From: Acidobacteriaceae bacterium
GTDB lineage: Bacteria; Acidobacteriota; Terriglobia; Terriglobales; Acidobacteriaceae
Length of the DNA: 14,514 bases
Assembly (NCBI GenBank): GCA_003165095.1
Contig: PLSH01000066.1
Coordinates: 11,296 to 25,809, forward strand
Reading direction: 5' to 3'
Positions 7,103 through 13,644 of the stretch are shown in pieces. Both the position numbers and the translations under genes were made by a program. The first letter of the stretch is position 1; each line of letters starts with the position of its first letter. The notes below the pieces were generated by a model, which saw only the letters and a program-made list of their open reading frames with translations, was not told the DNA's origin and searched no databases.

Positions 7103-8434
7103 ATGAAACGCCTAGTCCTGTTGCTGCTCGCCTGTTCCGGAATATGCATCGCCCAGAAGCCCGCGGCGCCAGCCGCTGAGCCGCCTACACGCGAGACCTA
7201 TCTCAGGCTCGCGGGCGAGGTGGACAATGCGCTGCACACGGATGTTCTGAACGTGTGGTTTCCGCGCACGGTGGACCATGAGCATGGGGGATTTCATTCC
7301 CATTTTTCGCGCGACTGGCAGTGGGCTCCCAGCGACGGCAAATTCTCGGTCTTTCAGGGCCGAATGACCTGGGTTGCATCCCAGGTGGTGCTGCGCGATC
7401 CAAAGCTGAAGGACGAGTTTGTGCCCATTGTGCACCAGGGCGTGGATTTTCTCGCCAACGTGATGTGGGACAAGCAGGACGGCGGATTTTTCTGGGGACT
7501 CGACGACGACGGGAAGATCGTTCCGCAGTTCACCGATGGCAAGAATCTTTATGGCGTGGATTTTTGCATTTATGGCGCGGCGGCGGCGTACCAGGCTACG
7601 GGCGATCCAAAGGCCCTGGAACTGGCGAAGAACGGATTTCTGTGGGTCGATAAGCACGCGCATGACCCGGTGAATGGCGGATATTTCGAGACTTTGGCGC
7701 GGGACGGAACGCCGATTGTGCCGCATGCGCCCGATGGGCAGATTCAAAATGGCCCTATCGGCCCCGTGGGCTACAAGTCGATGAACACACACATTCATCT
7801 TCTTGAGGCATGGACCGAGCTCTACAAGGTATGGCCCGACCCGACGCTGAAGGCGCGCCTCGAAGAGATGCTGGTAGTGGTGCGCGACAAAATAAGCGTA
7901 GCGCCCGGGGTGATGAATCTCTATTTCACCAACGAGTGGCAGGCGATCCCGGATCACGACTCCTATGGCCATGATGTTGAAACCGCCTACCTGATGCTTG
8001 AAACCGATGAGGTGCTGCACCACAAGGCGAGCGACAAAACGGAACGCATGGCGAAAATGCTGGTGGATCATGCGCTGGCCTACGGTTGGGACCACACCAA
8101 CGGCGGGTTTTTCCGCGAAGGCACAACCTTTGGCCGGCCCGAAGACACATTGAAAGAGTGGTGGGTGGAGTGCGAAGGGCTGAATGCGCTGCTGCTGATG
8201 CACGAACGCTACGGGAAGGAAGACCCCATCTACTTTCAGCGTTTTCAGGAGCAGTGGGCATTTATCAAGAACCACACGATCGATTCCGAATATCACGGCC
8301 TGTATAACCTGACCAAGGCAGACGGCACGCCGATCAGCCAGGACAAAGGCGTGATCTGGAAGGCGGCTTACCATGACGGCCGGGCATTCATGAATGTCGA
8401 AGATCGTCTCCGCAGGCTGGCGCAAAACCCCTGA
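7103..8434 (+). CDS. Exported N-acylglucosamine 2-epimerase family protein, cellobiose 2-epimerase-like
   Basis: A 443-residue (alpha/alpha)6-barrel protein of the AGE family. Known cellobiose 2-epimerases convert the reducing-end glucose of beta-1,4-disaccharides to mannose or the reverse (cellobiose to glucosyl-mannose, mannobiose to mannosyl-glucose). Family features include the N-terminal LNVWFPRTVDHEHGGFHSHF, repeated GGFFWG/GGYFE/GGFFRE turns, KSMNTHIHLLEAWTELYKVW (H230, H232), GHDVETAYLML (H290), EWWVECEGLNALLL and a C-terminal AAYHDGRAFM (H424); these histidines match the proposed catalytic set. The start MKRLVLLLLACSGICIAQ is a signal peptide, unlike typical cytoplasmic members; LLAC could be a lipobox and CIAQ-K a signal peptidase I site. 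I prefer ATG 7103 because GGGGGA lies upstream, although 12 nt away is long; in-frame ATG 7082 adds seven residues and has no ribosome-binding site. Divergent from GH5. Confidence 0.9.
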   Translation: MKRLVLLLLACSGICIAQKPAAPAAEPPTRETYLRLAGEVDNALHTDVLNVWFPRTVDHEHGGFHSHFSRDWQWAPSDGKFSVFQGRMTWVASQVVLRDPKLKDEFVPIVHQGVDFLANVMWDKQDGGFFWGLDDDGKIVPQFTDGKNLYGVDFCIYGAAAAYQATGDPKALELAKNGFLWVDKHAHDPVNGGYFETLARDGTPIVPHAPDGQIQNGPIGPVGYKSMNTHIHLLEAWTELYKVWPDPTLKARLEEMLVVVRDKISVAPGVMNLYFTNEWQAIPDHDSYGHDVETAYLMLETDEVLHHKASDKTERMAKMLVDHALAYGWDHTNGGFFREGTTFGRPEDTLKEWWVECEGLNALLLMHERYGKEDPIYFQRFQEQWAFIKNHTIDSEYHGLYNLTKADGTPISQDKGVIWKAAYHDGRAFMNVEDRLRRLAQNP

Positions 8435-8523
8435 TTCTTTTCGCTAACGCGCGCCGGCCAACTCCTGTTCCCTCTCCATGGTCCGCTCGTTGATCCCGTT
8501 GCCAGTCGTTTGCGGAAATGTGG

Positions 8524-8551
8524 TTGAGAATGGCTGGATTTGTTATAGAAT
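8524..8551 (+). promoter_or_regulatory. Promoter of the HprK-like/PqqD/radical SAM operon
   Basis: TTGAGA (8524-8529) and TAGAAT (8546-8551) are spaced by 16 bp, each 5/6 to consensus. The likely start at A8558 lies about 4 nt before the ATG at 8562, which would make the transcript essentially leaderless. No Shine-Dalgarno precedes 8562, in agreement. This also argues against the longer reading frame that opens at 8478. Confidence 0.5.
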
Positions 8552-8561
8552 TTCCCTACCC

Positions 8562-9377
8562 ATGAGTTTTCCATGCGGCGGCGCAAGCCGCCACGAAGTG
8601 GTCATTGAGATAGGCGGCATCGCCATTGCGCTTGAGACGACCGATGCCGCATTTGTGCGCATTCTGAATGATCGTTATCACGACTATGTGAAGTCCGAGG
8701 TGAGACCCGGCTTCACCTTCCGCGTGGACCTGGTTCCCCCCGAAACATTCGATCCCGAAAGCGATGCAGAAGTGTGGTTTGAGAATGGCGAATGGCGGAT
8801 GGAACGCGGCGATTTCCGGGCCAGATGGAGTCCCGAAAACTGTGAGGGAGAGATCAGCCAGTCGGCTAACCCGTATTCGGTCGATTCTGTGTTGCGCATC
8901 GCGCACACGATTCTGCTGGCTCGTACGGGAGGCTTTCTGCTGCATGCTTCCAGCGCGGTACGCAACGGCAAGGCATTTCTTTTCTCCGGTTTATCTGAAG
9001 CCGGAAAAACCACGATAGCGCGGCTGGCGCCATGCGACGTGGAACTGCTTACGGATGAGGCTTCTTACATCAGCCGGGAGGCGGGACGCTACGTGGCCTA
9101 CGGCACCCCTTTTGCAGGCGAGTTGGGCGCCCCGGGGAAGAACGTATCGGCCCCGATCGCCGCGCTATATCTGCTTGAGAAGTCGCCAGAGAACAGGATC
9201 ATGCGCGTCGAACCGGCACAGGCGGTTCGCCGGCTGCTCAGGAATATTCTCTTTTTTGCGCACGATACGGAATTGGTGCGCATGGTGTTTGAGTCGGCCT
9301 GCGCTTTTGTGGCCGCAGTGCCGGTTTTTCAGCTTTCGTTTTACCCCGACCAGCGTGTCTGGGAATTGATTGGGTGA
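8562..9377 (+). CDS. HprK-like P-loop kinase (HPr serine kinase C-terminal domain family)
   Basis: A 271-residue cytoplasmic protein. The N-terminal half (1-115) is an unassigned alpha/beta region (VVIEIGGIAIALETTD, FRVDLVPPETFD). The C-terminal half carries the HprK-type nucleotide site: LLHASSAV (H128), the P-loop GLSEAGKTT (143-151) and LLTDEAS (D165) as Walker-B-like motif. The loop has Glu where HprK relatives usually have Gly (GxSGAGK). True HprK phosphorylates a serine of HPr; members beside PqqD-like proteins are thought to act on peptides or other partners, as the PadeK kinase does on the paeninodin lasso precursor. It lacks the N-terminal HPr-sensor domain of true HprK, so it is a relative rather than HprK itself. 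It is first in an operon: the next gene begins 3 bp after its stop. Substrate unknown. Confidence 0.85.
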   Translation: MSFPCGGASRHEVVIEIGGIAIALETTDAAFVRILNDRYHDYVKSEVRPGFTFRVDLVPPETFDPESDAEVWFENGEWRMERGDFRARWSPENCEGEISQSANPYSVDSVLRIAHTILLARTGGFLLHASSAVRNGKAFLFSGLSEAGKTTIARLAPCDVELLTDEASYISREAGRYVAYGTPFAGELGAPGKNVSAPIAALYLLEKSPENRIMRVEPAQAVRRLLRNILFFAHDTELVRMVFESACAFVAAVPVFQLSFYPDQRVWELIG

Positions 9378-9380
9378 GAG

Positions 9381-9677
9381 ATGCCGTCGAGCGAATTATT
9401 TTTGACCAAGAGCACCGCCATCGCAGCCCGCGTACTGGGCGATGAAACCATCATCATGTCCACCGTGGATTCCACCATTTTCATGCTGAATCCGACGGGC
9501 ACGGTGATTTGGGAAGCTGCGGACGGCAATACTTCCCTGTCGCGCATTGTGGAAGAGAGGGTGTGCGCGGAATTCGACGTCGATTTAGAACAGGCTTCAG
9601 CGGACGCTAAGGAATTCGTCGATGAACTGGCGGTACACGGCATACTGGTTGTCTCAGACAAACCGGTTTCGCAGTAG
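9381..9677 (+). CDS. PqqD-family peptide-binding protein (RRE)
   Basis: A 98-residue protein with the PqqD fold: beta strands TAIAARVLGDETIIMSTVDS and IFMLNPTGTVIWEAADGN, followed by helices SLSRIVEERVCAEFDV and ASADAKEFVDELAVHGILVV. The motif 'LNPTGTVIWE' is typical of the family. PqqD-like RiPP recognition elements bind the leader of a precursor peptide and hand it to the modifying enzyme, here probably the radical SAM protein encoded 9 bp downstream. Its own ATG follows a GGTGAG Shine-Dalgarno, 3 bp after the kinase stop. It is not part of a PQQ operon, since no pqqA, pqqB, pqqC or pqqE-type context is present, so I leave the symbol blank. Confidence 0.9.
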   Translation: MPSSELFLTKSTAIAARVLGDETIIMSTVDSTIFMLNPTGTVIWEAADGNTSLSRIVEERVCAEFDVDLEQASADAKEFVDELAVHGILVVSDKPVSQ

Positions 9678-9686
9678 GGGGAATCC

Positions 9687-10769
9687 ATGAGCCTGCTTGA
9701 AGAGATGAACCAAAAGGCGACCGCGCAGGGCATTCCGCTGAGCGCCCATCTTGACATTACATGGCGTTGCAACGAGCGCTGCGTTCATTGCTATCTTGAC
9801 CACGACGGCAAGGACGAGATGAGCACCGCCGAGATCAAGGATGTGATCCGTCAACTGGCCGAGTGCGGGACGTTCTTTTTGAGCATCAGCGGCGGAGAGC
9901 CGCTGCTGCGGCGCGATTGCTTTGAGATCCTGGAGTACGCGCGAGAACTGCGATTCAATGTGAAACTGAAAACCAACGCGGTGATGATCGGGGCCAAAGA
10001 AGCCGCGCGGTTGAAGCAGCTCGGCATCGAGCAGGTGCAGATCAGCATTTATTCGGACCGTCCCGAGATACACGACGCGATCACCAAGTTGCCCGGATCG
10101 CTGCGCCGCTCGCTGGAGGCTATACGGCACCTCAAGGCGCAAGGCGTAAAAGTCTCCATCACCAATGTGCTGATGAAGCAAAACGTCACCAGCGGCAAGG
10201 CTGTGCAGCAACTGGCGAAGGAATTGGACGTAGCTTTTGTCATCGATCCAACCATCACGCCCATGCTCAATGGCGACCGGTCGATCCTGAACCTTGGAAT
10301 CTCAGCCAAGGAGTTGGAAGAGGTGTTCCGCACCGAAGAGTTTGTGGGGAACGTGGGCGAGTATTGCGCTCCTGTTTCGACTGTAGACGACAACGTGCTG
10401 GACGGCTACAGCTGCAGTGCGGGCCATACGCTGGCGTATATTGCACCGAACGGCGACGTATTCCCCTGCGTGCAGTTCCCCATGCCTTGCGGAAGCCTGC
10501 GAGAGAAGACTTTTCGCGAGATCTGGTGGCGCTCCGAGGCGCTGACGGAGTTGCGCACTATCCAGGTACGCGACCTGCCCACGTGTTCGCAGTGCGGCCA
10601 TGCTGCCTATTGCACGCGCTGCCCGGGCCTGGCCTACATGGAAGGAAGCATGCGCGGGCCATCGAGCTCAGATTGCGCCAAGTCTGAAGCGCGAACGGGA
10701 ATCCCGAGCGCCTGGCAGACAAGCCAGCGGACTGCTCCGTCCAACCTGATCCAGATCATGCTCGCGTAG
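9687..10769 (+). CDS. Radical SAM/SPASM peptide maturase-like protein
   Basis: A 360-residue cytoplasmic iron-sulfur enzyme. The radical SAM core has C28-x3-C32-x2-C35 (WRCNERCVHCY) for the [4Fe-4S]-AdoMet cluster and GGEP at 69-72. The C-terminal SPASM region has C243-x12-G256-x4-C261, C268, C300-x2-C303-x5-C309-x2-C312 and C330, enough ligands for two auxiliary clusters. This places it with PqqE, anSME and other peptide-modifying maturases rather than small-molecule enzymes. A strong GGGGG Shine-Dalgarno (9677-9681) overlaps the pqqD-like stop, so the three genes are almost certainly one operon. Reaction unknown: crosslinking, epimerisation or thioether formation are all seen in relatives. 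No precursor peptide gene is evident beside it; only 51 bp separate it from the convergent zinc-ribbon gene. Confidence 0.92.
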   Translation: MSLLEEMNQKATAQGIPLSAHLDITWRCNERCVHCYLDHDGKDEMSTAEIKDVIRQLAECGTFFLSISGGEPLLRRDCFEILEYARELRFNVKLKTNAVMIGAKEAARLKQLGIEQVQISIYSDRPEIHDAITKLPGSLRRSLEAIRHLKAQGVKVSITNVLMKQNVTSGKAVQQLAKELDVAFVIDPTITPMLNGDRSILNLGISAKELEEVFRTEEFVGNVGEYCAPVSTVDDNVLDGYSCSAGHTLAYIAPNGDVFPCVQFPMPCGSLREKTFREIWWRSEALTELRTIQVRDLPTCSQCGHAAYCTRCPGLAYMEGSMRGPSSSDCAKSEARTGIPSAWQTSQRTAPSNLIQIMLA

Positions 10770-10820
10770 AGCACCTCTCTTGATGCATCGCTCATGAGAT
10801 CGGCGCAGAGTGGCGAGGAA

Positions 10821-11180
10821 TCAGGTTGCCTGTCGAGTGGAATTCATGACCGAAGCGGGCGTAGCCCCGGAGCCATTTGACGGAACCCGGTCAGTGGTAA
10901 TATAGCGCAGGTAAAGCCAGAATATATAGAAACAGGTAGCGAAGATCGCGAGGATAATGACCCGGCGCAAAATGTGCTTTCGACGCCAGGCACTCATGAT
11001 CGGGATGGTGTGATGGCCCGACTGCCGAGAGGCCGGCAACGCGGATAAGGAAGCGTAAAACCGATGCCGGCAACTGCGGCAGCGATACGGCTGCTCTCCT
11101 CGAATGCGATAGAAGACATCGTTCCAGTGGGAGTGGCGTGATATGCGAATATTTTGACTGCTACATTTCGGACAAGTCAT
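10821..11180 (-). CDS. Small zinc-ribbon protein with one transmembrane segment
   Basis: A 119-residue protein. Residues 1-45 form a zinc ribbon with C3-P-K-C6 and C34-R-S-C37 (MTCPKCSSQN, YRCRSCRHRF). A hydrophobic segment spans about 71-93 (VIILAIFATCFYIFWLYL), preceded by the basic WRRKHILRR, so the ribbon is predicted on the cytoplasmic side and a short polar tail outside. The start ATG overlaps the TGA of the upstream TPR gene (ATGA at 11177-11180), a classic translational-coupling arrangement, so the two proteins probably act together. I do not recognise a named family; function unknown. It ends 51 bp from the convergent radical SAM gene with no clear terminator between. Confidence 0.75.
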   Translation of the reverse strand: MTCPKCSSQNIRISRHSHWNDVFYRIRGEQPYRCRSCRHRFYASLSALPASRQSGHHTIPIMSAWRRKHILRRVIILAIFATCFYIFWLYLRYITTDRVPSNGSGATPASVMNSTRQAT

Positions 11181-12394
11181 GCCTGGGAATAATTTTGAAT
11201 CTCAATCGATGGTATCACCAAGGTCCCGGCGATGCGCGTTGTTCCGAGGCTGCGTTTGTAAATCATGCGAAGACGAACCAGCGGGCTTTGCGGCGTAACA
11301 GAGAATGGCAGTTGCAACTGCCGCTGCGTATCGCTGGAGAGGTCGGAAGATTCGGCAAGAACCGCATCCGATTTGGCGTCGACGATCTGCCAGCGGATCC
11401 CGGTATCGGGAGCAATACCGCTGGAGTGATAAGAGAATTTCAGGGTGTAGTTGCCCGGCTGAAGCGCTACTGTCTGTTCTGCGATGGTGCAACTCTCCGG
11501 TTCTACTCCGCTGAATTCTGTTTCCAGGCCGTACGGTCCCGGCCAAGAATGAAGGCCATCGTAGGATGAAAGCGCCCAGTCGAAGCTGACCGGCTGCGGG
11601 TTGCGAGAGAAGGATGGGTTATTGGGAACGGTTGTATCGGCAACCGCCCAATGATCCTGGATCAGCCGATGCCAAAGTGCATTGGCTTCCGTGGCGTCGT
11701 TGGCGCCGACCAGCTGATTCACCACGGAAAACATGAGCGCGCGATCCGTCTCCGGGCCTTCGTCGCGGACCAGGCGCAAAGCGGCGCCGGCGGCGGCTTG
11801 CAGTTGACCCTTGCCAAGCAGAAAATCAAGATATTGGCGGACCAGTTGAGGATTGTCATTCAGAATGATCGCCCCAATCCGATCGGGGTCCGGCGAAACC
11901 CGCCAGCACAATTCAAACAGCGCTCCGATATCGTCGCCCGGTATTTCCGCGGCACTGCGAGCCCAGGTCCAGAATGCGGGCATGTTGTCCCGGCGCAGAT
12001 AGAAATTGGCCAGACTCCAGCGAGGTAGATAGGTATGGTCGATCGCGGCAGCCTGAAGCAGGAAATTCTCCGCCTGGCCGGGGTCGCCGCCGGCCTCAAA
12101 GCGCAGTCCCAATTCGATGTCCGCCTGAGCGTTGTAATGGTCCAGAGCGAGCGAAGAGCGGAGAAGCCCTATTGCATGGCCTTCGTCCAACTGGGCCAGG
12201 CGCATATAGTACGCCGAATTGTCGGGCGCAAAGAGGATCGCCGAGCGAATCGCTTCTGCCGTGTCCTGCCGGAAGAGTAAGTCCGCATAGGCCATCTTCC
12301 ACGAATTCCAGATTCCCAGCAGGCACGCACCTACGATGAGAGCGCGCACAGCAACTGCGAGAAATCGGGCGAACCTGGGCATAGCGGTCAACAT
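11177..12394 (-). CDS. Membrane-anchored TPR protein with C-terminal beta-sandwich-like domain
   Basis: A 405-residue protein. A basic N-terminus (MPRFAR) and hydrophobic segment about 11-30 make a signal anchor. Residues about 43-150 are helical repeats of TPR type (AEAIRSAILFAPDNSAYYMR, AIGLLRSSLALDHYNAQADI, AENFLLQAAAIDHTYLPRWS), followed by more helices to about 245. Residues about 255-400 are beta-rich (FDWALSSYDGLHSWPG, LQPGNYTLKFSYHSSG, GIRWQIVD), similar in feel to carbohydrate-binding or exopolysaccharide-locus sandwich domains. The helical and sandwich parts are predicted outside the cytoplasm. Start: ATG 12392-12394 has no clear Shine-Dalgarno, and a small hairpin TACCC-TTTC-GGGTA ends on its first base; ATG 12380-12382, four codons later, is an alternative. 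It is coupled to the zinc-ribbon gene by an ATGA overlap. A role in surface polysaccharide is possible but only inferred. Confidence 0.8.
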   Translation of the reverse strand: MLTAMPRFARFLAVAVRALIVGACLLGIWNSWKMAYADLLFRQDTAEAIRSAILFAPDNSAYYMRLAQLDEGHAIGLLRSSLALDHYNAQADIELGLRFEAGGDPGQAENFLLQAAAIDHTYLPRWSLANFYLRRDNMPAFWTWARSAAEIPGDDIGALFELCWRVSPDPDRIGAIILNDNPQLVRQYLDFLLGKGQLQAAAGAALRLVRDEGPETDRALMFSVVNQLVGANDATEANALWHRLIQDHWAVADTTVPNNPSFSRNPQPVSFDWALSSYDGLHSWPGPYGLETEFSGVEPESCTIAEQTVALQPGNYTLKFSYHSSGIAPDTGIRWQIVDAKSDAVLAESSDLSSDTQRQLQLPFSVTPQSPLVRLRMIYKRSLGTTRIAGTLVIPSIEIQNYSQA

Positions 12395-12672
12395 ACCCGA
12401 AAGGGTAGCATCCTGAGCCAGTTTGGCGTCGGTGGTTATGCGGCAGAGCTATTGGCCGCCGGCAACGAGGGATTAGCGGGCAATTGCGCCAGCTGTATTT
12501 TGGCCTTGTCCAATGAGATCTTCCGGCTCCCTGTATGACATATGTATAACATCGATATTTATCACTTCACTCATCAGGAACTTGAATCGCAAATCATCAT
12601 TTTGATCGTGTACTTCCATGTGCGCCGAGCGTAAAATAAGTATAAATATCACTGTCTTAGAAGGGCCGAGTC
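12395..12672. promoter_or_regulatory. AT-rich divergent intergenic region with candidate -10 for the FecR-like gene
   Basis: This 278-bp region separates the TPR gene (minus) from the FecR-like gene (plus) and is clearly more AT-rich than its surroundings from about 12535 to 12660. TATAAA at 12641-12646 could be a -10 for the plus-strand gene, with a start near 12653 and the GAAGGG ribosome-binding site at 12660-12665, but no convincing -35 accompanies it. The hairpin TACCC-GAAA-GGGTA (12394-12407) touches the TPR start codon. I see no RNA gene. Confidence 0.4.
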
Positions 12673-13536
12673 ATGAAGTCAAAACTTCCCGCAGTCCTCA
12701 TGGTTCTCAGCACGTTCTCTTATGCTGCTGCCGGGACGACAGCGATCGGCACTGTAAGCGCCCGCGGAGATATGCGCGTGGATGGCTACAGAGTCAATGG
12801 CGACGCGACGCTATTCGATGGAACGGTTGTGGAGACCGGGCAGGCATCGGCTGCATCACTTCTGGACAAGGGCGTAGAGATCAAGCTCGCACAGGACTCG
12901 CGAGGCACGTTCTATCGAGATCGGCTTGTTCTTCAGCAAGGGATAAGCGAGTGGACGCCTTCCGGCTCGTTTGTTATCGAGGCAAATGGCTTGCGCGTAA
13001 CGCCGAGCGAGCCGAATTCCCACGGCGTGGCCTCACTTGACAGCGCGCACACGGTGGAAATTGCGGCTCTGACCGGGCAATTCCGAGTGACGAACGAAAA
13101 TGGCCTGCTCCTGGCGCGCGTTGGTCCAGGGCGCCCGCTGTCATTTGCAATGATGCAGTCCGGAACCGCAAACACGAATCCAAACTCGATCACGGTCACC
13201 GGAACTTTAGGTATCGAAAAGGGCGCCTATTTCATAATCGTGAAATCAACCGGCGTTGTGTATCAGCTGTCGGGTAAAGAGGCCGCGAGCCGATCACTCG
13301 CGAGGGAGGTAGGGGCGATTGTTACAATTTCCGGGACGCTTGACCCGAACGTCACTCCCTCGCTTGGCGCTGCGGCCATAATTGATGTCTCAAGCGATAA
13401 GGAAGAAAGCAGCGGCACATCCGGAATGTCATTCGATACCAAGGCCCTCATCGGCGTCATCATCATAGGTGCTGCCGCCGGCATCGCCGTCGGGACGATT
13501 GTGGCGACCAAGTCTTCGACCCCGGCAAGTCGCTGA
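12673..13536 (+). CDS. Secreted FecR-like/OB-fold protein with C-terminal glycine-zipper membrane segment
   Basis: A 287-residue protein. Residues 1-20 are a signal peptide (MKSKLPAVLMVLSTFSYAAA, cleavage near AAA-GT). Residues about 22-160 are beta-rich and resemble FecR-like domains (GDMRVDGYRVNGDATLFDGT, IKLAQDSRGTFYRDRLVLQQ). Residues about 173-240 resemble an OB fold of the DUF5818 style (ITVTGTLGIEKGAYFIIVKS, VVYQLSG, VGAIVTISGTLD). A hydrophobic stretch 257-278 has GxxxGxxxG (G266, G270, G274), a glycine zipper, followed by a short polar tail with K280. GAAGGG sits 7 nt before the ATG. It is not next to a sigma-factor/TonB receptor pair, so classical FecR iron signalling is unlikely. 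Predicted to be in the envelope; function unknown. Confidence 0.82.
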   Translation: MKSKLPAVLMVLSTFSYAAAGTTAIGTVSARGDMRVDGYRVNGDATLFDGTVVETGQASAASLLDKGVEIKLAQDSRGTFYRDRLVLQQGISEWTPSGSFVIEANGLRVTPSEPNSHGVASLDSAHTVEIAALTGQFRVTNENGLLLARVGPGRPLSFAMMQSGTANTNPNSITVTGTLGIEKGAYFIIVKSTGVVYQLSGKEAASRSLAREVGAIVTISGTLDPNVTPSLGAAAIIDVSSDKEESSGTSGMSFDTKALIGVIIIGAAAGIAVGTIVATKSSTPASR

Positions 13537-13544
13537 CTATCTGC

Positions 13545-13564
13545 CTGGGCGCATTCGCCTCCAG
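13545..13564 (+). terminator. Weak hairpin between the convergent FecR-like and nucleotidyltransferase genes
   Basis: GGCG-CATT-CGCC (13548-13559) with an outer CTG/CAG pairing starts 8 nt after the FecR-like stop. No T-tract follows. It is the only stem-loop I noticed in the 108-bp gap and may serve as a weak terminator. Confidence 0.25.
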
Positions 13565-13644
13565 AAATCGAAGCCGGAAAACCACACCGATTTCGCAGCG
13601 TTCTTTCAAGCCTCTCTGAAGATTTGCGGTTCGGATTGAGACGG

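Noticed and set aside
7112..8425. 437-residue minus-strand open frame
   Set aside because: It lies almost exactly opposite the epimerase-like gene, whose translation has clear family motifs. The antisense translation shows no recognisable domain and reflects GC-rich codon structure.
8478..8561. Upstream extension of the HprK-like gene (28 extra codons)
   Set aside because: The extension crosses a good promoter (TTGAGA/TAGAAT) and its residues show no family similarity, so the ATG at 8562 is preferred.
9381..9677. True pqqD of a PQQ biosynthesis operon
   Set aside because: No pqqA, pqqB or pqqC neighbours; the companion kinase and the SPASM layout point to another peptide pathway.
10770..10820. 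Gap between the radical SAM and zinc-ribbon genes, searched for a small precursor ORF or terminator
   Set aside because: Only 51 bp, with no plausible coding start with a ribosome-binding site and no convincing stem-loop.
12542..12634. 30-codon plus-strand ORF starting MYNIDIYHF, considered as a RiPP precursor
   Set aside because: No ribosome-binding site, no leader/core organisation, and it sits in an AT-rich promoter region next to the FecR-like gene, far from the radical SAM operon. Conservation in relatives would be needed to revive it.
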